From Oscillospiraceae bacterium (GTDB lineage: Bacteria > Bacillota > Clostridia > Oscillospirales > Ruminococcaceae): a stretch of 64,000 nt of DNA. A model generated the notes under the pieces. The model was not told where the DNA came from. It saw only the letters and a list, made by a program, of their open reading frames with translations, and ran no database searches. The stretch lies in contig JAFRTG010000011.1 in NCBI GenBank assembly GCA_017427265.1, forward strand, positions 62,001 to 126,000, given 5' to 3'. Both the position numbers and the translations under genes were made by a program. Numbering within the stretch: position 1 is the first letter of the stretch; each line of letters begins with the position of its first letter. Of this stretch, positions 46,141-59,400 are shown in pieces.

Positions 46141-46722
46141 ATGTTGATTGATATTTCGCAGGAGGTTCGTTCCTGCCGCGTATTTCCGGGCGATTTGCCG
46201 CCGACATGTCAGCGTGTTCTCAGCATAGAGAACGGCGATGTCTGCAACCTGACAAATATTTCAATGTGCGCACACAACGGGACGCATATTGATGCACCGT
46301 ATCATTTCATTCCGGACGGCAAAACCGTCGATCAGATTGATCTGACCGCATTTGTCGGTGACTGTTATGTTGCAAGGCGCGACGGGAACCTGACGGCAAA
46401 GGATGCTGCCGAAATCATGCAGGCAGCACGGCAGCAGGATGCTGCAGAGCGGGTTCTGATTGCGGGAAAAGCGGTCATGACGCCGGAAGCAGCCTGCGTT
46501 TTTGCAGAAGCCCGTCTGCTTTTGATCGGGAATGAAAGCCAGACATTCGGGCCGGAGGATGCGCCGGAGACGGTGCATCGGATTCTGCTCGGTGCCGGGA
46601 TTGTCTTGCTGGAGGGCATTGTCCTGACCGACGCTGCTGAGGGCAGATATTTTCTCAGTGCTGCACCGCTGAATCTCGGCGGATGTGACGGGGCACCATG
46701 CCGAGCGTATCTGATTCGGTAA
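46141..46722 (+). CDS. Cyclase-family metal hydrolase (kynurenine formamidase-like)
   Basis: A 193-residue protein of the cyclase family (PF04199). The metal site HNGTHIDAPYHF follows NISMCAH, matching HxGTHxDxPxH. The family includes kynurenine formamidases and isatin hydrolases, and many members act on unknown amides or lactones. Residues LLIGNESQTFGPED and the C-terminal GCDGAPCRAYLI look like the conserved C-terminal part. It starts 15 bases after the interrupted kinase and ends the signalling operon. No tryptophan-catabolism genes are near, so I do not name a substrate. Confidence 0.82.
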   Translation: MLIDISQEVRSCRVFPGDLPPTCQRVLSIENGDVCNLTNISMCAHNGTHIDAPYHFIPDGKTVDQIDLTAFVGDCYVARRDGNLTAKDAAEIMQAARQQDAAERVLIAGKAVMTPEAACVFAEARLLLIGNESQTFGPEDAPETVHRILLGAGIVLLEGIVLTDAAEGRYFLSAAPLNLGGCDGAPCRAYLIR

Positions 46723-46815
46723 ACAACTGTTGCACCGGCATTTTATGTATATTTATTTTGTAATATTCAAAAAATAATACATTGCACTTTAATAAAATTG
46801 AATATATAACAAACA

Positions 46816-46912
46816 GGCGGATGCTGTTTTGCATGACGGAACGCGGATTGTGATGAGAATTTCTCACACAGGAACGCGCTTTCCCGGAATGCAGAACAGC
46901 ACTGCCTTTTTT
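46816..46912 (+). terminator. Large hairpin with T-run downstream of the cyclase-family gene
   Basis: A long imperfect inverted repeat spans 46816-46906. The arm GGCGGATGCTGTTTTGCAT pairs with ATGCAGAACAGCACTGCC. At its centre is the perfect dyad TGAGAA-T-TTCTCA (46854-46866). TTTTTT (46907-46912) follows. It would make an unusually long terminator for the signalling operon, about 95 bases after its stop. A small mobile or repeat element is the alternative. Confidence 0.55.
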
Positions 46913-47082
46913 CATGCGATTAAAAAATAATACAGAATATATTACGATTCTGATTTCGCAATATCGGCGTTTAATACACAAGATAGGACAAAAGGCTATG
47001 GACAAAATGTCGCGTGATGTTGCATATATTCGGCTTGTATCAGATATAAAATATATTCATATTGCTATTTTGTAAATTCTAG
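46913..47082. other. AT-rich spacer upstream of the megasynthase promoter
   Basis: This 170-base stretch is AT-rich and has no coding frame. The only pattern I see is a repeated GGACAAAA (near 46985 and 47000). It may hold regulator sites, but none is recognisable. Confidence 0.4.
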
Positions 47083-47111
47083 TTGACAAGATGTTCCACA
47101 ATGTGTATAAT
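47083..47111 (+). promoter_or_regulatory. Perfect consensus promoter of the NRPS-PKS gene
   Basis: TTGACA (47083-47088), 17 bases, TATAAT (47106-47111): ideal boxes and spacing. The start codon is about 290 bases from the predicted transcription start, so the transcript has a long leader. Confidence 0.88.
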
Positions 47112-47125
47112 ATAAAAAGTGTGAC

Positions 47126-47159
47126 AATATGGTCTGCATGGTATTATGTTGACCATATT
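47126..47159 (+). promoter_or_regulatory. 9-bp dyad at the start of the NRPS-PKS leader
   Basis: AATATGGTC (47126-47134) and GACCATATT (47151-47159) are perfectly complementary with a 16-base gap. It begins just after the predicted transcription start and is placed like an operator or a leader hairpin. Further down, an AT run (near 47270-47283) and no other structure are visible before the start codon. Confidence 0.5.
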
Positions 47160-47407
47160 TATGCACAAAAAGGGGATGATAGTACAAACCGCTTTCTCAG
47201 AATGGAATCTAATACATGTCTCTGCGGACGTTTTTCAATGCGTGATTGATTTCTGATTGTGATAATTGTTATATATATATATCGCAGGATTGACCGTGGT
47301 ACTTTTGCAATGGAAGCGTGCAGCTTTTTGGATCTTCAATGCTGCCGTATATTGAAGCAATCGTCACAAAATGAAATATACAAAAATGTGGGAGGAATTT
47401 TACACGG

Positions 47408-50400
47408 ATGTTTACAGAACTGAACGAAGTGCAGAAGAGTATCTACTTTGAGTGTCTGTCCGGAAGCAGCCGGGCGTATAATATTTCAGCGGCGCTGTCT
47501 GTCCGGAATCTGGATGCTGCTGTCCTGAAACAGGCATTGGCACTGCTGGTATCTGAGCAGGAAGCACTCAGAAGCCGGATTGCTGTTCGTGAAAATCAGC
47601 CGGAACTGGAGGTTTGTGATGAAGCTCCGGTTGCTTTTGCTGCGCTTCAGGCAAAGGATGCAGCAGAATTGGATCAAAAAGTGAAAGAGGCAATGTTCAG
47701 AGAGTTTGATCTGGGAACACTGCCTCTTTACCATACTTCACTGATCCGTTCTGCTGATAAGACTGTGCTTGTTGTTGTCATGCACCATCTGATTTCAGAC
47801 GGATTATCCACAGATCTTTTTGTCCGGAAGCTCTTTTCTTTTTATTACAGCCTGCGGGATGCGCAGCCGTTTTCTCTTGACTGCAACACGGGATACCGTC
47901 AGTTTATGGAGAAGGAGAACAAGAAGCTCTCTGCCGGAAAATATGACCGCAAGCGTGACTTCTGGATCGAGAAAATGAAGGGTGCAGAGCCGCTTTCCCT
48001 GATTCCGGAACGGATTGTCACGGAGCCGGAAAACGGAATCGGTTCGGAGCTGCGGTTCCCGCTGCGTCCGGAGCTGTACCGGAAAATCACGGAGCTGGCC
48101 AGAGAAAACGACATGTCTGCATTTATGGTTGTGCTCGGCGCATTCAGTCTGCTGATGGGACGCTATGCCAATACAGAGGATGTTGTCTTATCTTCTTCGT
48201 TTTCCTACCGTCCGGGCATTGCGCAGGACGATGCGATCGGCTGCTTCATCTATACACTTCCGCTGCGTTTTCAGTTCGGTGAGATCAGAACATTTTCCGA
48301 TCTGATCCGGAAATCCTCCGAGAATGTTCTGCAGGCGTATAAAAATGTCGGTTATCCGAATAATCTGATCGCAAGAGATGTGCTGCCTGCCGATCAGATG
48401 ATTCAGGGATCTTTGTTTGATATTACCTTTATCAGCGATATGTTTGAGGGCTTCAACGAAGATATTGAAGGCCTCTATGAAACAGATGAAGTGACCTTCC
48501 CCGGCAAGATGATGGTCATTTTGCAGACAATCGGGGAAAACAGCTGTGTGAAATTCCAGTATAAACCGCAGTTTTTCTCGGACGAGATGATCCGCGGCCT
48601 CGGAAATCACTTTGTCCGTCTGCTGGAAGCGGCGGCAGCCAATCCGGAAGAGCCGCTTGCCAATCTGGAATGGTTTACCGAGGGCGAAAAGCAGGCGCTT
48701 CTCTGTGACTGGAACAAGTCTGACTTCTTCCCCTTTGTTCCGCGCAGCATTGCGGATGTTTTCGAGGAGAAGGTGCAGGCAGATCCGGCTGCGCCTGCCC
48801 TGATTGCAGGTGACCGGACGTATACAAATGCAGAAGTGAATACGGCTGCAAACCGGATCGCAGAGCAGCTGCTTTCCGTCACGCACGGCGAGAACCTGCT
48901 TGTCGGCGTGCAGCTGGAACGCTCCTTTGAACTGATTGCAGTGCTGCTTGGTGTACTGAAAGCAGGCTGCGGATATGTTCCGATTGATCTGCATTATCCG
49001 GAGGAACGCAAGGCGTTCATGATGCGGGACGCTTCGATTTCGGTTGTCGTGACAAACCGCGGCCTGATGAGCGATGCGTTTGCAGGGGCGACTGTTTTCT
49101 TCGCAGATGACCCTGAGACCTTTGCAGGCGATGCTGCCAATCCGCAGATTCAGCGGAATCCGGAAGATCTTGCATACGTGGAATACACTTCCGGTTCGAC
49201 CGGTACGCCGAAGGGCGTTATGATTACGAACCAGAATGTTGTCAACACAGTTCTGGATCTGGACAGACGATTCCCGCTCGGCGAGCAGGATGTCTATCTG
49301 CTGAAAACGACTTATACATTTGATATTTTCGGAACAGAGTTCTATGGCTGGATTGTCGGAAAAGGCATGCTTTGTCTGCTCGAACACGACGGCGAGAAAA
49401 AGCCGGAAGCCATCATGCAGGCTGTTTTCGACCATCATGTTACGCATATCAATTTTGTTCCGTCGATGTTCCGGCTGTTCCTTGAGGCGGCGGAGCATGA
49501 TGCTTCTGCGCTGCGGAAGCTGCAGTCTCTCAAGTGGATTTTCCTGGGCGGCGAAGCCGTAACGCAGGATATTATGCAGAAGTATTTCTCGCTCGGACTC
49601 CATGCACGGACTGAAAATATGTACGGTCCGACCGAAGCGACCATGTGGGCAACCACGCAGCCGCTCCGGAACGAGTCGGCAAATACAGATCCGTATATCG
49701 GTGCGCCTCTGAATGCATACCGCTGCTATGTTGTGGACCGTGCGGGAAAACTGTGTCCGGTCGGTGTTCCGGGTGAGCTTTGTATCAGCGGTGCCGGTCT
49801 CGCAAAGGGATATCTGAACCGTCCTGAGCTGACGGCAGACAGATTCACAGAGAATCCGTTTTTCTGTGCTGAAAGCGACGATGCGGTTTTCAGCAAGATG
49901 TACCGCACAGGCGATCTTGCCCGGAGAACACCGGACGGAAACCTCGAATTTCTCGGCAGAATTGATTTTCAGGTGAAGATCGGCGGTGTGCGGATTGAGC
50001 TCGGTGAGATTGAAACCGCACTCGGCAAGCATCCGCAGATCGTACAGGCGGCAGCCGTTGTCAGAAAGGATCACAGCGGCATGGACTGCATCTGCGCGTA
50101 TTATACAGGTGCCGCGCAGCTGCAGGCTTCTGATCTGCGTGCGTTTCTGACCGAACATGTACCGGCGTATATGATCCCGGCGCACTTCATCTTCTGCGAT
50201 GAGATGCCGCTGAACAACAGCGGAAAGACGGACCGCAAGGCGCTGCTCGCAATGCCGCTGCCGACCGCTTCCCGTCAGAAGTCGGAGAAGCCTTCCGGTG
50301 CCGTGGCCGATATCATCGCGCAGGCATGGCAGGATGTGCTCGGCACTGACGATTTCGGCGTCAACGACAGCTTCTTTGAAATCGGCGGCCATTCCTTCTC

Positions 50401-53400
50401 GCTGATCCGCGTGCATAATATCCTGAAGGAAAAGCTCGATTCGTCGCTTTCGATCAATGATCTGATCCAGTATCCGACAATCAAAAAGCTGGCAGAGCAT
50501 CTTTCCGGCAGTCAGGATCAGGACAAGCATACCGCACAGAGCCGCAGTGCGTCCGTGACGGAAAAATCTGATATTGCAATCGTCGGTATTGCCGTCGATG
50601 TGCCGGGCGCGACCGATGTGCAGGCCTTCTGGGATGTGCTGAAAAACGGCAGAGAAACAATCCATTTTTACGACGATGAAGAGCTGCGCAGTCTCGGCAT
50701 CAGCGAGGATCTGATTCGTGCCAAGAACTATGTCAAAGCGAAGGGCAGAGTCGAGGATCTGGAGGAATTCGATTCGTTCTTCTTCGGGATTTCGCCGAAG
50801 GAAACAGAGCTTGCATCGCCTTCTCTGCGTCTGCTATACAAGGGAACGTGGCGTGTTCTGGAAGATGCCGGATATATGCCGGAAACCTTTGACGGCAGAA
50901 TCGGCATGTTCCTCGGCGGATCCGATGACTTTACCTGGTATCGCCATGCACTGTTCCGCAATCAGAGCTACAGTGACACGTACCAGGCATATACGATGAG
51001 CACCAACCATTTCCTTGCGACCAGACTTTCCTATAAATTTGATTTCAAAGGTCCGGCAATGACTGCTCTGACAGGCTGCTCCACATCGTTGGTGACGGCC
51101 CATCTGGCATGCCGTTCGCTGCAGGCGCATGAATGCGAAATGGCGATTGCGGGCGGCATCACGGTTGAAACGCCGAATGAAGGCGGTTATCTGTACGAAT
51201 CCGGTATGATGTTCTCGCCGGACGGTCACTGCCGTCCGTTTGATGCAAAGGCCGCAGGTACGGTATTCTCGAACGGTATGGCGCTGCTTGCGATGCGCAG
51301 ACTTGAGGACGCCGTCCGTGACGGAGATCATATTTATGCTGTTATCAGAGGCTCTGCACTGAACAATGACGGCAGCAATAAAATCAGCTATACGGCACCG
51401 AGTGAGAACGGTCAGCTGGAGGTCATCCGGCAGGCATATCAGAATGCCGGTGTTTCTCCGCAGACGGTTCGCTATGTGGAAGCACACGGCACCGGTACGC
51501 TGCTCGGCGATCCGATCGAGGTCAGCTCGCTGACCCGCGCATTTGACTCGACGAAAAAGCAGTTCTGCGTACTCGGTTCCCTCAAGGGCAACATCGGTCA
51601 CACCGATACGGCAGCAGGTGCAGTCGGACTGTCAAAAGTCAGCCTTTGCCTTGACCGGAAATTCCTGCCGGCAACGGTCAATTACGATACGCCGAACCCC
51701 AAGGCGAATTTTGAGGAGACGCCGTTTATTGTCAAGAATGTCGGCGAGGAATGGAAGCGGACGGCCGAGCATCCTGAGATTCCGCTGCGTGCGGGTATCA
51801 ATTCGTTCGGTGTCGGCGGTACCAATGCACACTTTGTTCTGGAAGAGGCGCCTATGAGAGAAGATACGCGTGCAGATTCGCTGTATCATATCCTGCCGTT
51901 CTCTGCAAAAACGGAATCAGCCCTGCAGAATACCATGCACAAGGTTCTGCATTATCTGGCGGAGAATCCGCAGATTTCCCTTGCCGATGCTGCATTTACG
52001 CTGCGCAACGGCCGAAGAACCTTTGAATTCCGGAGATTTGCAGCGCTGACGGAAGATATGCGCACTCCGGAAGCTGCGGAAGAACTGCTGAAACGGCTTG
52101 AATCCCGACCGGTCTCGGCACTGAATGAGGAACCGAAGCATGTATGCTTTATGTTCTCCGGACAGGGCAGCCAGTATCAGGGCATGGGCAAAGATCTGTA
52201 TTTCGGCAGCGGCGACGAATTTGTCTGCCGCGTATTCCGCGAAGAGGCTGACCGGATTCTGAACTGTCTGCCCGAAGCAGAGCGAGCGGAATATTTTGAT
52301 GTGCTGTACGGAACAGAGCATCCGGAGCGGATCAATCAGACGCAGTATACGCAGTTTGCGCTGTTCCTGACAGAATACGCAGTGGCACAGGTTCTGCTGC
52401 GCCTGCAGGTTGAGCCGGCTCAGCTGCTCGGACACAGCATCGGTGAAGTGACGGCTGCTGCAGTTGCAGGTGTCTGGTCGCTTGAAGATGCGGTGAAGAT
52501 CGTCGTTGCGCGCGGCAAGCTGATGCAGAGTCAAAAGCCGGGCTCTATGCTTGCGGTTATGACCGATGCAGAGAATATTCTGCCGTTCCTGCCGGATTCG
52601 CTCTGGCTTTGTCTGCGCAATACAACCGCAAGATGCGTTGTCGGCGGCAGCCATGAGGATATCGAGGCATTCAGCGCTGTGCTCAAGGAAAAGGGCATCG
52701 GCAACACTGTGCTCCGGACATCTCATGCGTTCCATACCGGCATGATGCAGGAGGCGGCCGAGCAGTTCCGCGCACTGCTGGATACGGTTACATTCCATGC
52801 GCCGAAGTATCCCATTATCTCCAATGTGACCGGCAAAATTGCCGATCAGCAGATTCTGACACCGCAGTACTGGGCGGATCATATCATGAACTGCGTGCTG
52901 TTTGAGCAGAATCTCGGAGAGATGTTTGCACAGCCGGACGGCATTGCAATTGAAATCGGTCCGGGCAGAACCCTGACGACCTTCGCGGCGCAGCACAGCA
53001 GCGAAAAGAAGGGCTGGACATTTGTCAACACTGTGCGCCATATCAAAGAAACGGCTTCTGATATTGCATATTTGTATGAGACAATCGGTCTGCTGGAATC
53101 CGCAGGTGCGGCTTCGGCTGATTTGAAAAATCTCGGTCTGCATGGCAAGCGTGTCTCTCTGCCGGGATATGTGTTTGATCCGACTCCGTATCCGATCCGT
53201 ATTTCGGTTGCGGCACAGGATACGGATGTACAGGAAACTGCATCTGAAGCAAAGGCAGCAAAAAAGCAGCAGTATGCCGTCATTACGGACATCGAAACGG
53301 CCGAGCACTATGTGACCTACGCCTACACAGAGGTCTTTGGCTTTACAGATCTCGATATGGATGCGGACTTCTTTGCAGTCGGCGGCGATTCGCTGAAGGC

Positions 53401-56400
53401 TGTCAGTATGGCAGCAGCACTGAAAAATGTGCTCGGCGTACAGATCGAAGTCAACGACATCTTCTCCAATGCGACACCGCGCAAGCTGGCCGCATTCCTG
53501 CTTGAGCATCACAAGACCGATGCAGGCAGCACACAGCTGGAACCTGCGCCGGAACAGGATTACTATGAGATTTCTGCTGCACAGCGCAGAATGTATACAA
53601 TGTATCTGATGAACCGCGAGGCGCTTGCATACAATCTGCCTTCTGCAACCGTGATTACCGGCCATCTGGAGCCGGACCGTGTGTGCGAAGCTGTCCGCAA
53701 GCTGATGCAGCGGCATGAACTGCTCCGCTCTGTATTCGAGATGCGCGGCAGTGAGATTGTTCAGGTTATCCGTGAGGTGCCTGAGGAGCTTCCGGTCACG
53801 TTTACCGAGAAGAATCTGGATACCGAGGAAGCATTCCAGCAGGCAGCAGCGGCGTTTGTCAAGCCGTTCTGTCTGGAAACCGGCCCGCTGTTCCGGATGG
53901 AGCTTGCGGATATCGGAAACGGGCAGCAGATGCTGTTCTTTGATATTCACCATATCATTGCGGACGGAACGGGCGTCGAGATTCTGACGCGCGATTTCAA
54001 TACGCTGTACTTTGAAGACATGGAGCCGCTGCGTCTGCAGTATAAGGATTATGCATACTGGCAGAACGCAGAGCAGAATTCCGAACGGATGCAGCAGCAG
54101 GAGCAGTACTGGCTCAGCCGTCTGCAGGGCGAACTGCCCGTACTGGAGCTGCCGACGGATCACCCGCGCAAAGAGATTTCCTCTGTATCCGGCGGACGTG
54201 TCAAGTTCGATGTGCCGAAGGAAGCAGAGCAGGCTGTTTCGCAGCTCGGAAAGCAGTTCGGCGCCACGAACTTCATGGTTTTGCTGACAGTTTGGTATGT
54301 TCTGCTGGCACGCTACTCCGGGCAGGATGATATCATTGTCGGTACGCCGGTATCAGGCAGAACGCTTGACGATACACGCGAAATGATCGGTATGTTTGTC
54401 AACATGCTGGCCATCCGCAATTATCCCGGCGGCAGCAAGTATTTCTCTGATTTCCTGCAGGAGGTCAAGGAGAATGTGCTGCAGGCGCTGCAGAATCAGG
54501 ATTATCAGTTCAATACGCTGACAGAACGGCTGCATATCCAGCGGAAGCTCAACCGCAATGCACTGTTCGACGTTTCGTTCGATTACCATAACATGACGCT
54601 GTATGATCTTGAGGTCAACGGTCTGAAATTCGGCTCCCGTGAGATTGACAGCAATGCCGTTTCGACGGATCTGATCCTGACATTCAATGAGGATTCTGAC
54701 AAGAATCTGACCGGATGCGTGGACTACGCGACAGACCTGTTTGAGCGTGATACAGTTGAGCGTATGGTCGCACACTTCATGCAGATTCTGCAGTATGCAG
54801 CTGTCAATCCGGAGTGCAGACTCGAAGAGATTCCGCTGATTTCTGCGCAGGATCTTGATATTATTCTGCGCCAGTTCAGTAACACCGCACAGCCGGAATC
54901 CCTCTGCATTCAGGAACTGTTTGCTGAGACAGCGGCGCGTATTCCGGATGAAACCGCGCTCATTGCGCCGGACGGAACACAGTATACCTATGCTGCGCTT
55001 GACCGCGAATCCAACCGCATTGCACATGCACTTCGCGCAGAGGGCGTTGCGGCTGAAAGCTGCGTCGGCATCATGGCAGAGCGTTCGGCAGAGCTGGTGA
55101 TTGCCGTGCTTGCAGTTCTGAAGGCAGGCGGAACTTATATCCCGCTTGATGTGACATATCCCGCGGAGCGTATTCAGTACATGGTCAGCCAGTGCGAGAT
55201 GGCCGGTATTCTGGCCTCAGAGCGCTATGTGCAGCAGGCATCTGAGCTGTGCCGTACATGGTCGTTCCCTGAACTTGCGGAGCGGCCGCAGACCGATGCG
55301 CTTCCGCTGATCTCAAAGCCGGATCACACGGCTTACATGATTTTTACATCCGGTTCGACCGGCCAGCCGAAGGGCGTTATGGTCAAGCATTCCAATGTCA
55401 TCAATCTGATCCGCGATCATCAGGCACGGAAGCTGTTTGCGGAACCCTCAGACAGAATTGCGTGCATCGCATCGCCTTCGTTTGATATTTTCGTCTTTGA
55501 AACACTGATTCCGCTGTGCAGCGGCGGTTCCGTATACATGGCAAGCACCGAGGAGCAGCTTGATTCTGTTCTGCTGAGCCGGAAAATGCTGCAGTATCAG
55601 ATCAATTATCTGCAGGCGCCTGTATCCAGACTGCGTGCAATGACCGACAATACCGATTTCCGCGCAGTACTTCCGCAGCTCCGCGTTGTTGTCGGCGGCG
55701 GTGAGATGTATCCGCTTTCGCTGATGTATGACCTGCGGGCAGCTTCTCCTGCACGGCTGTTCAACATGTACGGCCCGACGGAGACCACGGTGACGGCAAC
55801 GGTTAAAGAGCTGACGGATTCAGACTATGTCAATATCGGCAGCGCAGTTGCGAACGCGCAGCTGCTTGTGACGGATGAAGCAGGCAGACTGCTTCCGGTT
55901 GGCGTGTACGGTGAGCTTTGTATTGCCGGAGCCGGTGTCAGCAAGGGTTATCTGAACCGGCCGGACGAGACCGAAAAGCGGTTTATCACAGTTCAGATTG
56001 ATGAAGCGCATACTGTTCCGGTTTACAGAACCGGTGACCGTGCAAGACTGCTCGCAAACGGTGAGGCAGAGCTTGCAGGACGCATGGATCACCAGGTCAA
56101 GATTCGCGGCTACCGCGTGGAGCTCGGCGAGATTGAAAAGGCAGCTGTCGCGCTTGAGGGTGTTGCATATGCAGCGGCCAAGACCTTCTCTGCCGAAAAC
56201 GGCAATACGCAGCTTGCCCTGTTCTTCAGTCTCAGTGACCCCTCTGCGGATGCGAATGCAATGCAGAACGCATTGCTCGATACGCTGAAGAAGAAGCTGC
56301 CGGCATACATGATTCCGAGCGCGCTGGTGCCGCTGAAGGATATGCCGGTGCTGCAGAACGGCAAGGTGGATCGTAAGGCACTGGTACTGCCGTCCGGGGA

Positions 56401-59400
56401 AGCGAAAGCAGATACCGGCAGCAGAAAACAGGCCGGAAATGCAGGAACCAAGCTGGAAGTTGAGATTCTCAAAATCTGGAAGCAGGTGCTCAACACTGAC
56501 AGCATTTCGGTCAAGGATAACTTCTTTGATATCGGCGGTAATTCCTACAGCCTGATGCTGGTCAACAACCGCCTGAATGACCTTCTGGGTCAGAATGTTT
56601 CGCTGATGACGCTGTTTGAGTATCCGACGGTCGAATCGCTCGCGCAAGCAGTCGCGGCGGATGATGCGGACTGGCAGGAGACGGTGACGGAAGAAACGAC
56701 GGCTGACGATACGGACATCGCCGTTATCGGTATGTTCGGACGGTTCCCGGGCGCAGATTCTCCGGAGCAGTTCTGGGAGAATATCCGGAGCGGCAAAGAG
56801 TCTGTTGCGGGCTTCACGGAGGATGAGCTCCGGCAGGCGGGCATCAGACCGGAAGAATACAACGCCCCGGATTATGTCAATGCAAAGGGCAGCCTTTCGG
56901 ATGTCGAATACTTCGACGCAGACTTCTTCCGCTATATGCACAGAGAAGCCAATGTTATGGACCCGCAGATGCGGATTCTGCATATGTGTGTCTGGAATGC
57001 GCTCGAAGATGCGGGCTATGATCCTTACCGCTACGACGGCCGGATCGGTCTGTTCGCAGGCAGCAGCTCCAACATGGCGTGGATGACAAAATTCCTCTCG
57101 CAGCGGGAGAATGCGCTCTCGGCATTTGAAGTCATGACCATCAACGACAAGGACTTCCTGACAACAAAGATTTCGTACAAGCTGAATCTGAAGGGACCGA
57201 GCATGAATGTTCAGACAGCCTGTTCTACTTCGCTTGTTGCGATTCATCAGGCAGTCAGCTGTCTGCAGAGCGGCGAAACGGATATCGCAGTTGCCGGCGG
57301 TGTTTCCGTGACATATCCGCGGAAGGAAGGCTATCTGTGGCACGAGGGTATGATCTATTCCAAGGACGGCCACTGCAGACCGTTCTCCGATGATTCCTCC
57401 GGTACTGTTCCGGGCAACGGCTGCGCAGTTGTTGTTCTGAAAAAGCTGAGTGCCGCACTGCGCGACCGCGACCATATCTATGCAGTCGTCAAGGGCTCTG
57501 CAATCAACAATGACGGCAGTGACAAGATCGGCTATACCGCGCCGAGCATTACGGGTGAGATTGATGTCATCCGGAAGGCACTGCGGAAATCCGGCGTCCG
57601 TCCTGAGGAGATTCAGTTTGCGGAAACGCACGGAACCGGTACTGCGCTCGGTGATCCGATTGAGATTGCAGCACTGCAGCGTGCATGGCATACGGACGCA
57701 AAGCAGACCTGTGCACTTGGCGCCGTCAAGGCAAATATCGGTCATCTGGATGCGGCAGCAGGTGCTGCGGGCTTTATCAAGGCGGTTCAGGTGCTGCAGC
57801 ACAAAACCATTCCGCCGATGGTGAACTTCCATGCACCAAATGCGAAAATTGATCTTGCAAACAGCCCGTTTTATATTACGACGGAAAGTAAACCGATCAC
57901 CGCACAGACTGCACATGCATCTGTCAGTGCATTCGGTATCGGCGGTACCAACGCACATGTGATTCTGGAAGAAGCACCGAAGGACGAGCGCCGTTCCGCA
58001 CAGGACCGCGTGAATCTGCTGGTGTTCTCCGCGAAAACAGAGTCGGCGCTTGCCGGTACTGCAGCATCTGTCTGCGAATATCTCTCTGCACATCCGGAAA
58101 TCAGTCTGTCTGATGCAGCCTATACGCTGCAGACCGGACGCGGCGAGTTTGAATACCGTCAGACATATGTTTATACTGACGGCAAACAGACAGAAACCGT
58201 CACCGGATGCTGCGCAGACGGCCAGAAGATCAGCTGCTGGGCAATTCCGGAAACTGGATTCGATTTCAGAACCGATCTCTGCGGCAAAACCGACGGACTC
58301 GGTCAGATTTATACAAGATATGCAGATGAAATTCTGCGTGAGCTGCGTTATCAGGAGGCACATGCTGTCAGGGAAGCGCTCAAAACCGGCGCCGCAGAGG
58401 AACCGGTCATCCGGAATCTCAGCATCCTGACTGCCGGATATGCCGCGATGAAAACCGTTGCAGCGCTCACGGATGCACCTGCCCGGACAGAAGCTGCGGG
58501 CATTGCGTTGCTCTGCACGGAGGTCTTTGCAGGAACTGTCACACCGGCGGATGCTGTAAAGCAGATTCTCGGCGGACAGACAGATTCCAGTCAGGCTCCG
58601 TCGCAGAAAACAGCTGCTGATACAGCCGAAAATGTGCTGGCATTTGACAGAACCGATGCTGAAACGCTTTGCCTGATGCTTGCAAAGGTATGGGTAAGCG
58701 GCGGCAGCGTGAACTGGAAGCTGCTGCACGGCGATGCGGAGCGTTACCGCGTTTCGCTGCCGGGCTATCAGTTTGACCGTGTTGCATTTGACAGCGACGT
58801 TTCATGGGCAGAGCAGACCGGATTTGAACAGTCTGCTGCTGCTGAAGCACAGACAGAGACGATCAACTACAAAGATGCATTTGCTGCGATCTGGAAGGAT
58901 GTGCTCGGCACGGCGCCGCAGAGTGATTCCGATGATTTCTTTGCACTCGGCGGCGAATCCTTCCATGCTGTGACAATGGCTTCGCTGATTCACAAGCGGC
59001 TTCATGCAGATGTTCCGGTGTCTGAGCTGATGGATGCATCGCAGTACGGCCGGATTCTCGGACTGATTCTTGCCCGTGCGGGCGGTCAGTCAGACAGCGC
59101 CGCAGACGGTGAGATTCCGCTGCTGCCTGAGCAGAGTACCTACGAAACATCGTATGCGCAGAAGAGAATGTATACGGTTCAGCAGATGCTCGGCGACAGT
59201 ACCAATTATAATCTTGCAGCGGTTTACCGGATTACCGGATCGCTGGATACAAAGAAGCTGGGCAGTGTTCTTGATGAACTGGTTGCACGGCATGAGTCGT
59301 TCCGGACATCCTTTGAGATTGAAGGCGATGCGATTGTTCAGCGGATTCATAAGCAGGTACCTTCGGTTCTTTCGGTTGAAACCTGTGAGCCGGAGCAGCT

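Noticed and set aside
55820..58729. A 969-codon open frame on the minus strand inside the NRPS-PKS gene, and others such as 48188-50665 and 51917-54163
   Set aside because: Their residues have no recognisable domains and are rich in Cys, Arg and His, as expected of antisense frames in codon-biased genes. The plus-strand megasynthase explains the sequence throughout.
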